DNA of 64,000 nt, from assembly GCF_913776855.1 (NCBI RefSeq), contig NZ_CAJYQD010000032.1, forward strand, positions 1-64,000, in the 5' to 3' direction. This DNA comes from an uncultured Sphingomonas sp. (GTDB taxonomy: Bacteria; Pseudomonadota; Alphaproteobacteria; Sphingomonadales; Sphingomonadaceae). Both the position numbers and the translations under genes were made by a program. This document shows, in pieces, positions 9,829 to 19,056 of this stretch. The stretch's first letter is position 1, and every line of letters begins with the position of its first letter. A model generated the notes under the pieces. The model worked only from the letters and a program-made list of their open reading frames with translations. It was not told where the DNA came from and made no database searches.

Positions 9829-10710
9829 ATGGTTGCAAACAGGATGGTTGCCGGTGTCGAGCTGGGCGGGACCAAATCGATCGCGGTGATCGGCCATGGT
9901 GACACGATCCTCGACCGGTTCCGCATACCCACCACGACCCCTGACGAAACGCTGGGCGCACTGGCGCAAAAGCTGACCGAATGGCGGAAAGAACACCGTC
10001 CGGAAGCGATCGGAATCGCAAGCTTCGGCCCGATTTCGGTTGCGGACGGACGGATGCTGCCGACACCCAAGCCGCATTGGGCCGGGGCGGATATCGTCGG
10101 GCCGCTGGCGGCTGGGTTCGATCGCGTGGCGTTCCATACCGATGTTACCGGCGCGGCGCTGGGTGAGGGTCGGCATGGCGCGGGCGTCGGTCTTTCGGAC
10201 TTCCTGTATGTCACGGTCGGCACCGGGGTCGGCATGGGGATCATCGTCAACGGACAACCGGTGACCGGCATGATGCATCCGGAGGCGGGCCATATCCGCG
10301 TGCGGCGCCGCGCGGGCGACAGCTTCGCGGGGGCCTGCCCGTTCCATGGCGATTGCCTGGAAGGACTGGTCAGCGGCCCGGCCATCGCGGCGCGGACGGG
10401 CAAGCCGGCGCATCTGCTCACCGCCGACGATCCGGCGTGGCGCGACGTCGCCGACGCGCTGGGCGAGGCGTTCGCGATGCTGTTCCTGACCCTCTCCCCT
10501 GCCCGCATCATCGTGGGGGGCGGGGTCGGGCTGGGCCAGCCGCATGTGTTGCCGATGGTGCGCGAACGCACGGTCGCCGCACTGGCGGGTTATCTGGGCT
10601 TCGTCGATGACCGTTCAATCGCCGAACGGATCGTGCCGGCGGGATTGGGCGACGAGGCCGGCCCGCTCGGCACGCTGGTCATGGCGCAGGGCGCACTCGC
10701 CGCCGCCTGA
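9829..10710 (+). CDS. ROK-family sugar kinase (fructokinase/glucokinase-like)
   Basis: The 293-residue protein has the phosphate-binding motif ELGGTK at 11-16, catalytic Asp105 (TDVTGAA) and the ROK zinc site formed by His155 and C170-PFHGDC-176. ROK kinases of this subgroup phosphorylate fructose, mannose or glucose at C6 with ATP. It is divergent from a LacI regulator and next to a glucan-degradation locus, so it probably phosphorylates the hexose delivered by that pathway. GGAGAGG precedes ATG 9829 by about 8 bases. A second ATG (9844) is possible. Confidence 0.9.
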   Translation: MVANRMVAGVELGGTKSIAVIGHGDTILDRFRIPTTTPDETLGALAQKLTEWRKEHRPEAIGIASFGPISVADGRMLPTPKPHWAGADIVGPLAAGFDRVAFHTDVTGAALGEGRHGAGVGLSDFLYVTVGTGVGMGIIVNGQPVTGMMHPEAGHIRVRRRAGDSFAGACPFHGDCLEGLVSGPAIAARTGKPAHLLTADDPAWRDVADALGEAFAMLFLTLSPARIIVGGGVGLGQPHVLPMVRERTVAALAGYLGFVDDRSIAERIVPAGLGDEAGPLGTLVMAQGALAAA

Positions 10711-10719
10711 CCCGCAGGA

Positions 10720-10959
10720 TCAGTCCGCGTCGGACGTGTCGGTCCCGGTGGCGTCGTTGTGCGCGCCGCCCGGACCGCCATGATAGTCCTTCTCGCTCTG
10801 CCCGCCGTCGAAGCGGCCGGCGTCACTGTCGTCATGCGGGTTGGGATAGGCGCCCCCGCCGGATTCCCCGCCGCCGGGTGCGGTGTTGACGCCATCGGGC
10901 TTGGCGGCGTCGGACGTGCCACCCACCGCCTGATTGGGTTGTTTGCCGTTGTCGGTCAT
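10720..10959 (-). CDS. Small Gly/Asp/Asn-rich hydrophilic protein
   Basis: The 79-residue product starts MTDNGKQPNQAVGG and is almost entirely hydrophilic, rich in Gly, Asp, Asn, Pro and Thr, with no hydrophobic core. It is probably disordered. GAGGGAG lies about 6 bases upstream of ATG 10959, and codon choice looks genuine (strong GC3). Its position, convergent with the ROK kinase and downstream of the GH3 gene, does not define a role. I recall similar short proteins in other Sphingomonas genomes. Function unknown. Confidence 0.7.
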   Translation of the reverse strand: MTDNGKQPNQAVGGTSDAAKPDGVNTAPGGGESGGGAYPNPHDDSDAGRFDGGQSEKDYHGGPGGAHNDATGTDTSDAD

Positions 10960-11019
10960 CGCGCTTCTCCCTCAGGTTGAAGGAGTTAACGCGCGACGAC
11001 CAATGCCGGGTGCGTGGGT

Positions 11020-13305
11020 TCAGGCCAGCACGAAGCTGCCGTTGACGCCCTCCGCTTCCGCCGAGGGGGCGACCCAGATGCGAAACGCACCCGGTTCGAC
11101 GGTCGGGCGGTTCTGTGTCCCGATAAACCGCAGGTCGTCGGCGCGCAGCGTGAACTCAACGATCTTCGATTCACCCGGCGCCAGCGCCACCCGCTGAAAT
11201 GCCTTCATCTCGCGCACGGGGCGGGTGATGCTGGCAGCGACGTCGTGGATGTAGAGCTGCACCACTTCGGTCGCGGCGCGCGTGCCGCTGTTCGTGACCC
11301 GCGCCCGGACCTTCAATGCGCCGTCGGTGTTGAGCCGCCCGCCGCCCAGGTCGAGATCGCTATAGGCGATGCGGCCGTACGTCAGGCCGTGCCCGAACGG
11401 GAAGCGCGCCGCGTTCGGCCCTTCGCGATAGCGCGCCTTATATTCGGCCAGCGGCCCCGGCGGGTTGGGGCGGCCGGTGGTCTTGTGCGCGTAGTAATAG
11501 GGCTGCTGCCCGGTCGAATAGGGAAAGCTGACCGGCAGGCGGGCGGACGGCGACACATCGCCGAACAAAATATCGGCGGTCGCCGGGCCGCTCTGCGACC
11601 CCAGGAACCAGGTGACGAGGATCGCACGCGCGTCCAGCACCGGCTTGTCCAGCACCATCGCACGGCCGTTGCGCAGCAGGATGACCGCCGGCTTGCCGGT
11701 CGCAAGTACCGCTTCCGCAAGGTCGAGCTGCGCCTGCGGGATGCCGATGTCGACCCGCGACTGCGCCTCGCCTGACATGCGTTGCGATTCACCGATCGCC
11801 AGCAGCACGACGTCCGCCTGCGACGCGGCGATCACCGCCGCCTCGATCCCGCCGGGAATCGCGTCGGTGATGCCCGACCCGTCGACCGCGGTGACCAGCG
11901 ACGGATCGGCCACGGCGGCGCGCACGCCGGTCAGCAGATCGACCGCCTCGGCATCCGAGCCATAGACGTTCCACGTGCCGATCAGTTCGCGCTGCCCCTG
12001 CACGAACGGACCGATCAACGCGATCTTCTTGCCCGATTTCGGCAAGGGCAGCAGGTCACCGTCGTTCTTCAGCATCACGATCGAGCGGGCACCCGCCTCG
12101 CGCGACAGCTTCAGATGGGCCGGCGTGCGCACGCGCTGCTTTTCGCGACGCGGATCGATGCGGCGGAACGGATCATCGAACAGACCCAGCTGCGCCTTCA
12201 GCGCCAGCACCCGGCGCACCGCCTGATCCAGCCGGGCCATCGGCACCTCGCCCTTTGCCACCAGATCGGGGAGGTGCTTGATATAGAAGCCCGACTGCAT
12301 CGACATGTCGACGCCCGCCAGGAAGGCGAGCTTCGTCGCCTCGCGCGCGTCGGCTGCAAAGCCATGCGCGATCAGTTCCTCGTCGCCGGTGTAATCGGAC
12401 ACGACCAGCCCGCCGAACCCCCATTCCTTGCGCAGGATGGTGTCGAGCAGCCACGGGTTCGCGGTCGCGGGCACGCCCGACAATTCGTTGAACGACGCCA
12501 TCGTCGTGGGCGCACCGGCGGCAAAGGCGGTCTGGAACGGCGGGAAATAGGTTTCGCGCAGCGTCCGTTCCGAAATGTCGACAGTGTTATAGTCGAGGCC
12601 GGCTGCCGCCGCGCCATAGGCCGCGAAATGCTTGGCACAGGCGGCGACGGCATCGTCGGCGGTCAGGCCGCGACGCCCCTGGAACCCGCGCACGCGCGCA
12701 TCAGCCATGGTCTTGCCGAGCAACAGGTCCTCGCCCGCCCCCTCGATTCCCCTGCCCCAGCGCTGGTCGCGGGCGATGTCGACCATCGGTGCGAAGGTCC
12801 AGTCGATGCCCGCCGCCGACGCCTCGACCGCCGCCGCACGCGCTGTCCGTTCGGCAAGGTCGGCATCGAAGCTGCCCGCCTCCGCCAGCGGCATCGGGAA
12901 CACGGTGCGGAAGCCGTGGATGATGTCGGCGGCGAACAACAGCGGCACCTTCAGCCGCTGCTCGCGCATCGCGACCAGCTGCATCCGCCGCGCCATTTCG
13001 GCGCCATTGCCATTGAACACGCCGGTCAGCTTACCCGCGCGCACCTGTGTCAGCTGCTCATCGAACGTCGCAGTCGCGCTGATCGGGTTCAGCGCATTGG
13101 CGGCGCCCCCGGCCCATGCGGCGGCCATCAGCGTCAGCTGCCCGGCCTTCTCCTCGACGGTCATCTGTCCGATCAGCGCCTCGACCGATGCCGGCAGGCG
13201 GTCGCCCGCCTGTGCCAGCAATGCCCTGGCCGGCGATGCGCTCCATGCCGCCACGGCGCCCGCGCCCATCAACCATGCGCGGCGCGAAATGCGAGTGTCT
13301 TCCAT
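11020..13305 (-). CDS. bglX: GH3 beta-glucosidase (BglX-like), exported
   Basis: This 761-residue glycoside hydrolase family 3 enzyme starts MEDTRISRRAWLMGAG, a likely twin-arginine signal (RR at 8-9), so it acts in the periplasm. The TIM-barrel domain includes KHF (225-227) and VVSDY, whose Asp304 is the predicted nucleophile. The alpha/beta sandwich and the C-terminal fibronectin-III-like domain (about 660-755) follow. Family members release glucose from beta-linked oligosaccharides, including sophoro-oligosaccharides in beta-1,2-glucan loci. ATG 13305 is preferred because GAGGGG sits about 7 bases upstream. It is divergent from a second LacI regulator with a perfect operator-like palindrome between them. 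Confidence 0.93.
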   Translation of the reverse strand: MEDTRISRRAWLMGAGAVAAWSASPARALLAQAGDRLPASVEALIGQMTVEEKAGQLTLMAAAWAGGAANALNPISATATFDEQLTQVRAGKLTGVFNGNGAEMARRMQLVAMREQRLKVPLLFAADIIHGFRTVFPMPLAEAGSFDADLAERTARAAAVEASAAGIDWTFAPMVDIARDQRWGRGIEGAGEDLLLGKTMADARVRGFQGRRGLTADDAVAACAKHFAAYGAAAAGLDYNTVDISERTLRETYFPPFQTAFAAGAPTTMASFNELSGVPATANPWLLDTILRKEWGFGGLVVSDYTGDEELIAHGFAADAREATKLAFLAGVDMSMQSGFYIKHLPDLVAKGEVPMARLDQAVRRVLALKAQLGLFDDPFRRIDPRREKQRVRTPAHLKLSREAGARSIVMLKNDGDLLPLPKSGKKIALIGPFVQGQRELIGTWNVYGSDAEAVDLLTGVRAAVADPSLVTAVDGSGITDAIPGGIEAAVIAASQADVVLLAIGESQRMSGEAQSRVDIGIPQAQLDLAEAVLATGKPAVILLRNGRAMVLDKPVLDARAILVTWFLGSQSGPATADILFGDVSPSARLPVSFPYSTGQQPYYYAHKTTGRPNPPGPLAEYKARYREGPNAARFPFGHGLTYGRIAYSDLDLGGGRLNTDGALKVRARVTNSGTRAATEVVQLYIHDVAASITRPVREMKAFQRVALAPGESKIVEFTLRADDLRFIGTQNRPTVEPGAFRIWVAPSAEAEGVNGSFVLA

Positions 13306-13400
13306 GCGATCCCCTCTGTGTCGTTTGCGCAACGATTCAGTCGCGCCTGTGTTTCAAACCTGGGTTGTCGAATCTGTGGTTGAAGCGCGTTGTAGATTTT

Positions 13401-13414
13401 TGTAACCGGTTACA
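13401..13414. promoter_or_regulatory. Perfect 14-bp palindrome, candidate LacI operator
   Basis: TGTAACCGGTTACA is a perfect palindrome with the central CG expected for LacI-family binding. It lies 95 bases upstream of the GH3 start and 76 bases upstream of the lacI start on the other strand, so one repressor could control both divergent units. Confidence 0.7.
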
Positions 13415-13490
13415 TCAAGAGCGAACGGCAGGCAGCCGTCGGATTCGTCGCGATGGGCGCGGCGAACGAAGGGAGTGGACAGACAAGCGC

Positions 13491-14519
13491 ATGGCGAATG
13501 CCACCATCCGCGACGTAGCACGCGCGGCGGACGTGTCCGTCGCCTCGGTCTCGCGCGTCCTCAACCGGCATGAGAACGTCCGTCCCGCGCTGCGGGAAAA
13601 GGTGGAGGCAGCGGCGCGGACGCTGGGCTATGTCCCCCATGCCGGTGCGCGCTCGCTCAGCCTTGCCCGGTCGAACGCGATCGGCGTCGTGCTGCCCGAA
13701 CTGCATGGCGAATTCTTTTCTGAACTGTTGCGCGGCATGGACCGCGAAGCATCGGAGCGCGGCCTGCAGCTGCTGCTGTCGAACATGCACGCCGACCCGG
13801 CACGCGGGGTAGAGGCGCTGCACACGATGCGCGGGCGGGTCGACGGGCTGGTGGTAATGGCGCCGCATATCGACCCCGACCAGCTGTTCGGCCACCTGCC
13901 GCCCGGCGTGCCGGCCGTGCTGGTCAACTGCGCGCCGCATCACCAGCCGCGCCCCGAATTGCGCATCGACAACGCCGCCGGCGCCCGGACGATGGTCGAC
14001 CATCTGGTCGCGACCGGACGGCGGCGCATTTTTCATCTCGCCGGGCCTGCCGGAAATATCGATGCCGAAGAACGGCTTGGCGGCTACTGCGCCGCGATGG
14101 CCGCCGCGGGCCTCGAATCGGTCGTCGAACGCGGAACCTTTCTCGAAGAGTCGGGCGTTTCCGTAGCGGAACGATGGGTTCGGGAGGGGGCGGACGTCGA
14201 TGCGGTATTCGCCGCCAACGACATGATGGCGATCGGCGCACTGATGGCATTTCGTCGCGCCGGCATTGCCGTGCCCGACCGGATCGCCGTTGCCGGGTTC
14301 GACGACATCCCGCTCGCCCGCCTGATCTCGCCATCGCTCACCACGCTGCGCATCGACATTGCCGGCCTGGGCGAACGCGCGGTTGCCCGCCTGATCGACC
14401 AGATCGACGGCGGCGACGACCATAGCGTCGAACTGCGCGCGCCCCTGCTGGTCGTGCGCAATACCACTTCACCAAGGGAAGACCCGGAAAACCGGGAAAC
14501 AAGGGGAATATACGCATGA
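13491..14519 (+). CDS. LacI-family transcriptional regulator (second), coupled to TonB receptor
   Basis: The 342-residue protein has an N-terminal LacI HTH (5-27, TIRDVARAADVSVASVSRVL) and a full ligand-binding domain. ATG 13491 is chosen because the HTH then begins at residue 5, as in the family; the upstream extension is noise. Its stop TGA overlaps the next gene's ATG (ATGA at 14516-14519), so regulator and TonB receptor are translationally coupled. It most likely binds the palindrome at 13401-13414 and autoregulates the operon as well as the GH3 gene. Confidence 0.93.
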   Translation: MANATIRDVARAADVSVASVSRVLNRHENVRPALREKVEAAARTLGYVPHAGARSLSLARSNAIGVVLPELHGEFFSELLRGMDREASERGLQLLLSNMHADPARGVEALHTMRGRVDGLVVMAPHIDPDQLFGHLPPGVPAVLVNCAPHHQPRPELRIDNAAGARTMVDHLVATGRRRIFHLAGPAGNIDAEERLGGYCAAMAAAGLESVVERGTFLEESGVSVAERWVREGADVDAVFAANDMMAIGALMAFRRAGIAVPDRIAVAGFDDIPLARLISPSLTTLRIDIAGLGERAVARLIDQIDGGDDHSVELRAPLLVVRNTTSPREDPENRETRGIYA

Positions 14520-17500
14520 GGAAGACCATCATCCGCGCAGCGCTGGCCGCTGCGACGACGCTGGCGACGGGAACGATGCTCGCACCGGTCGCGGCCTATG
14601 CGCAGGTTGGACAGGCGTCGCTGCGCGGCACGATCACGTCGCCGGCCGACAACAAGGCGACGCAGGTCACCGCGGTCGAGGTCGCGACCGGTATTCGCCG
14701 CACCGCCACCATCGGGGCGGACGGGACCTACAACTTCGCCTCGCTGCGCGCCGGCACCTATCGGCTGGAAATCCAGCTGACCAACGGCACGCGCAACTCG
14801 GACGAATTCACGCTGCGCGTCGGCCAGAATGCGGGCCTTGACCTCGACCTGACGACCGCTGCCGCCGCGGCTCCGGCCGGCGAGACCACCGAAACCGATC
14901 CGGGCAGCGTCGCGTCGAACGACGAGGAAATCATCGTCACCGGCAGCCGTATCCGCACCCTGTCGGGCGGCCAGGTCGGCATCAACATCACCCAACGCCT
15001 GATCGAGCAGCTGCCGCAGAACAATCGCAACTTCCTCGCCTTCGCCGATCTGGCGCCGGGCGTCCGCTTCGTCGAGGAAGGCGCCAATGGCCAGGCCCGC
15101 CTGCAGGGCGGCGCGCAGCGGTCGAACTCGGTCAACGTCTTCATCGATGGCGTCAGCCAGAAGGACTATGTCCTGAAGAACGGCGTGACCGGCCAGGATT
15201 CGTCGCCGGGCAACCCGTTCCCGCAGCTCGCCATCGGCGAGTATCAGGTGCTGTCGTCGAACTATAAGGCGGAGTTCGACCAGGTCAGCTCGGTCGCGAT
15301 CGTCGCCGGCACCAAGTCGGGCACGAACGAGTTCCATGGCGAAGGGTTCATCGACTACACCAACCAGGACCTGCGCGACCGCCGTCCGACTGAACTGTTC
15401 CCGACCCGTGTCGCGAAGGTCGACACCAAGGATATGCAGTACGGCGTCGCGCTGGGCGGTCCGATCGTCAAGGACGTCGCGCACTTCTTCGTCACGTACG
15501 AAGGCAAACGGCAGGAACGCCCGGTCGACGTACTGCCGGGCAACGGCGTCGACATCAACGTGATACCCGCCGACCTGCGCTCGCGCTTCGGCAACTTCAC
15601 CAACACGTTCAACGAAGACCTGATCTTCGGCAAGATCGACGTCTCGCCGACCGCGGAAGACCTGTTCGAATTTTCGGGCCGGTACCGCAAGGAAAGCGGC
15701 GATAGCTTGGACAGCGGGATCAACGCGTTCTCGACCCGCACCAACAATTCGGTTAAGGACATTCGTGGCCTAGCCCGGTGGCAGCACACCGCCGATAACT
15801 GGATCAACGATTTCCGCGTGTCCTACGAAGACGTGCTGTGGTCGCCGCGTCCGGTCGAACAGTCAATCAACCAGTTCTTCCAGCGTACCGAAATTCGCAA
15901 CAACGGCTTCACGCGCATCGACCTGCTGCGCATTGGCGGTGGCACCAACTTTCAGGAAAAGGGCCAGAAGGGCTGGACCATCCAGAACGACTTCACGTAC
16001 ACCGGCCTTGAAGGACATACGTTCAAGACTGGCGTGAAGGCGAAGTGGGTCAACCTCAACACGCTCGAACAGAACAACATCAACGGTTCCTATACCTATG
16101 ACGTGAATCTGTTCAGCCAGACTGGCTTCCAGACCGATATTCCCTACCGCCTCGTCTTCGGCGCTCCCAGCGGCTTCGGCAGCTCGACGATCGAATCGAA
16201 GAACTTCCAGTTCGGCATCTACGTGCAGGACGATTGGGACGTTACCGATCGCCTGACGCTGAACCTCGGCGTGCGGTGGGATTATGAACGCACCCCGGCG
16301 TTCCTCGATTTCGTGACGCCGCAGGCGAACCTGACGGCGATCTCGGCGGCACAATATCCGAACCTTCAGAACGCCGATTACAACATCAACGACTATATCT
16401 CGACCGGAAACAACCGGAAGGCGTTCACTGGCGCGATCCAGCCGCGTGTCGGCTTTACCTATCGCATCGACGAAGACGGTCGCTTCACGGTCTTTGGCGG
16501 CTTTGGTCGGTCCTATGATCGCAACCAGTTCGACTTCCTCCAGCAGGAATTGTCGGTCGGCGCGTTCCAGCAGCGGACGTTCCTGTTCCAGGGCGCGAAC
16601 CCGCTCAACCAGTGCACGCCGTCGTCAACCTGCATCCCGTGGAACCCGATCTACCTGACTGCAGAAGGTCGCGCACAGCTGGCACAGAGCAGCACGGGGG
16701 GCGGGCGTGAACTGCGCTTCATCAAGAACGATCTGAAGATGCCGTATTCGGATCAGGTGTCGCTCGGCTTCCGGTCGCGCTTCAACCCGATCGAACTCGA
16801 AGTCGGCTATCAGCACATCTCGAGCCGCGATGGCTTCGTGTATCTGTTGGGCAACCGTCGTCAGGACGGCTCGTTTTTCCTGCCTGGGCCGACTACCGCG
16901 GAACCGTTCCCGCAGTCGCCCTTCCCGTTCACCCCGCCGGGCTTCGGGTCGATCATCATCGGCGACAACGGTCTGAAGACCGATGCGGACTCGGCCTATG
17001 TGAAACTGACCAAGCCGTATTCGCCGACGTCGCCGTGGAGCCTCGACGCGACCTATACCTTTACCGAAGCGTCGGAAAATCGGATCTTCAACGAGACGTT
17101 CAGTCTCGACTTCCCGTCGATCGACGATTACCCGACGCTGCGGTCGGTCGGCGTGCCGCGCCACCGCTTCGTCATGGCCGGTAGCGTTGACACGCCGATC
17201 GGGCTGACGCTGTCGAGCAAGTTCTCGATCGAATCGCCGCTGTTCCAGGTCGCGCAATTCAACACGTCGAACCCGTATCAGCGGACGTTCGTCGGTGCCT
17301 TCCGCGACAGCCTCGGCGATCAGTGGGGCCGTCGTCAGCTCGACGTCGCCGCGACGAAGTACATCCCGATCCGGTTCGTCAACGACACCGCTCGAATCCG
17401 CTTCCGCGTCGACATCATCAATCTGATGAACGATCGTAACTATATCGACTTCAACAACAATCCGCTCGACAACAGCCGCACCGACGGTTCGCAGCATATC

Positions 17501-17578
17501 TATGGCGAACGGTCGTCGTTCAGCATCGGCGGCAACCAGCCGCGCACGATCAAGTTGTCGGCGGGCTTCAACTTCTAA
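14516..17578 (+). CDS. TonB-dependent receptor with carboxypeptidase-regulatory-like domain
   Basis: The 1020-residue protein has a signal peptide (1-29, ending AAYA before Gln30). A carboxypeptidase-regulatory-like beta-sandwich (about 34-110) follows, then an acidic linker, the TonB-box/plug region (about 136-270, EEIIVTGSRIR) and an outer-membrane beta-barrel ending in the typical aromatic C-terminus (GFNF). The family imports large or scarce substrates, here probably a glucan oligosaccharide given the flanking glycoside hydrolases. It is translationally coupled to the upstream LacI gene and is followed by a terminator, though the hydrolase genes beyond may be transcribed by read-through or separately. 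Confidence 0.93.
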   Translation: MRKTIIRAALAAATTLATGTMLAPVAAYAQVGQASLRGTITSPADNKATQVTAVEVATGIRRTATIGADGTYNFASLRAGTYRLEIQLTNGTRNSDEFTLRVGQNAGLDLDLTTAAAAAPAGETTETDPGSVASNDEEIIVTGSRIRTLSGGQVGINITQRLIEQLPQNNRNFLAFADLAPGVRFVEEGANGQARLQGGAQRSNSVNVFIDGVSQKDYVLKNGVTGQDSSPGNPFPQLAIGEYQVLSSNYKAEFDQVSSVAIVAGTKSGTNEFHGEGFIDYTNQDLRDRRPTELFPTRVAKVDTKDMQYGVALGGPIVKDVAHFFVTYEGKRQERPVDVLPGNGVDINVIPADLRSRFGNFTNTFNEDLIFGKIDVSPTAEDLFEFSGRYRKESGDSLDSGINAFSTRTNNSVKDIRGLARWQHTADNWINDFRVSYEDVLWSPRPVEQSINQFFQRTEIRNNGFTRIDLLRIGGGTNFQEKGQKGWTIQNDFTYTGLEGHTFKTGVKAKWVNLNTLEQNNINGSYTYDVNLFSQTGFQTDIPYRLVFGAPSGFGSSTIESKNFQFGIYVQDDWDVTDRLTLNLGVRWDYERTPAFLDFVTPQANLTAISAAQYPNLQNADYNINDYISTGNNRKAFTGAIQPRVGFTYRIDEDGRFTVFGGFGRSYDRNQFDFLQQELSVGAFQQRTFLFQGANPLNQCTPSSTCIPWNPIYLTAEGRAQLAQSSTGGGRELRFIKNDLKMPYSDQVSLGFRSRFNPIELEVGYQHISSRDGFVYLLGNRRQDGSFFLPGPTTAEPFPQSPFPFTPPGFGSIIIGDNGLKTDADSAYVKLTKPYSPTSPWSLDATYTFTEASENRIFNETFSLDFPSIDDYPTLRSVGVPRHRFVMAGSVDTPIGLTLSSKFSIESPLFQVAQFNTSNPYQRTFVGAFRDSLGDQWGRRQLDVAATKYIPIRFVNDTARIRFRVDIINLMNDRNYIDFNNNPLDNSRTDGSQHIYGERSSFSIGGNQPRTIKLSAGFNF

Positions 17579-17593
17579 CCTTTCCCTCCCCCT

Positions 17594-17629
17594 GCCGGGA
17601 CAGGCTCCCCCGCCTGTCCCGGCTTTTTT
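17594..17629 (+). terminator. Rho-independent terminator
   Basis: An 11-bp perfect stem GCCGGGACAGG (17594-17604) with 17613-17623, an 8-base loop and six T. It lies just after the TonB receptor and 24 bases before the GH144-like gene. Confidence 0.88.
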
Positions 17630-17652
17630 GTATCCAATAAAGGGGCCTGCCC

Positions 17653-19056
17653 GTGATCGATCGCCGTTTCTTCCTTGCCGCCAGCACCGCCGCGCTTGTC
17701 GGGGCCTGCACGCCACGGACCGGGATCGCCCCTGCACCCGCCCGCAACCCCGACCTCCTGTCCGACATCCAGGAGCGTACGTTCCGCTTCTTCTGGGACA
17801 CGACCGACGCCGCGACCGGCCTCGCGCCCGATCGCTGGCCGACGCCCAGCTTCGCCTCGATCGCCGCGATCGGCTTTGCGCTGACCGCATACGGCGTCGG
17901 CGAGAAGCATGGCTGGATCACCCGCCAGCAGCATCGCGACCGCACGGTCGCCACCCTCGAATTCCTCAGCAAGGCTCCCTCCGGTCCCGCCGCGACCGGG
18001 GTGAGCGGCTACAAGGGCTTCTTCTACCACTTTCTCGATGCGAAGACCGGCACGCGCTATGGCCGGACCGAATTGTCGACGATCGACACGTCGCTGCTGC
18101 TGGGTGGCGTGCTGTTCGCGCAGAGCTGGTTCGACCGCGCCGATCCGGTCGAGGCGCGCATCCGCGCGCTGGCCGAACAGCTGTATCGCGCGGTGGAATG
18201 GGACTGGATCGTGCCGCGCCCGCCCTTCGTATCGATGGGTTGGCATCCCGAAAGCGGCTTCATCCGTTCCGACTGGAACACGTATAACGAGGGCATGATC
18301 CTGTACGTGCTGGCGCTGGCCAGCCCGACCCATCCGCTGCCGCCGGCGGCCTGGGCGGCGCTGACGCAGCAGTTCGACAAAAGCTGGGGCAACCGCTGGG
18401 GTGAACCGCACCTGCAGTTCGCGCCGATGTTCGGCCATCAGTACAGCCATGTGTGGATCGATTTCCGCGGCATCCGCGACCCCTATATCGCGTCGAAAGG
18501 CCTCGATTATTTCGAGAACAGCCGCCGCGCGACCTATGCCCAGCGGGCCTATGCCAACGAAAATCCGGGCGGCAAGGTCGCGTATGGCGATGACTGCTGG
18601 GGCCTGACCGCGTGCGACGGGCCGGGCGATTTCAAGGTTACGATCGACGGGCGCGAGCGCGAATTCTACAGCTATTCCGCGCGCGGTCCGGGCGAGCGCG
18701 ACGACGGGACGCTGGCGCCGACCGCCGCCCTCGGATCGGTCGCCTTCGCACCCGAAATCGTCGAGCCGATGATCGGCAAGATGCACGCACGCTACGGTGC
18801 CGGCATCTATGACAAATACGGTTTTCTCGACAGCTTCAACCCGACGCTGACCCGCAGCGACCGGCCGTTGCAGCATGGCAGGCTGGTGCCCGGCGTCGGC
18901 TGGGTCGATGGCGATTATCTCGGCATCGATCAGGGGCCGATCGTGCTGATGATCGAGAATCTTCGCTCCGGGCTGGTCTGGGAGGTGATGCGGCGCAATC
19001 CGCATATCCGGCGCGGACTGGAACGGGCGGGGTTCACGGGGGGCTGGCTGGCGTGA
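17653..19056 (+). CDS. Glucoamylase-domain lipoprotein, GH144-like (putative endo-beta-1,2-glucanase)
   Basis: The 467-residue protein begins MIDRRFFLAASTAALVGAC, a lipoprotein signal with Cys19, so it should be membrane-anchored in the periplasm. The rest matches the 'putative glucoamylase' (PF10091) family, an (alpha/alpha)6 barrel beginning ERTFRFFWDTTD. It contains conserved blocks MGWHPESGF, NTYNEGM, HQYSHVWIDFRG and ANENPGGK. This family includes the GH144 endo-beta-1,2-glucanases. With a GH3 beta-glucosidase and TonB receptor alongside, action on beta-1,2-glucan is a reasonable inference, not proven. It overlaps the next gene by 4 bases (GTGA). Confidence 0.85.
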   Translation: MIDRRFFLAASTAALVGACTPRTGIAPAPARNPDLLSDIQERTFRFFWDTTDAATGLAPDRWPTPSFASIAAIGFALTAYGVGEKHGWITRQQHRDRTVATLEFLSKAPSGPAATGVSGYKGFFYHFLDAKTGTRYGRTELSTIDTSLLLGGVLFAQSWFDRADPVEARIRALAEQLYRAVEWDWIVPRPPFVSMGWHPESGFIRSDWNTYNEGMILYVLALASPTHPLPPAAWAALTQQFDKSWGNRWGEPHLQFAPMFGHQYSHVWIDFRGIRDPYIASKGLDYFENSRRATYAQRAYANENPGGKVAYGDDCWGLTACDGPGDFKVTIDGREREFYSYSARGPGERDDGTLAPTAALGSVAFAPEIVEPMIGKMHARYGAGIYDKYGFLDSFNPTLTRSDRPLQHGRLVPGVGWVDGDYLGIDQGPIVLMIENLRSGLVWEVMRRNPHIRRGLERAGFTGGWLA

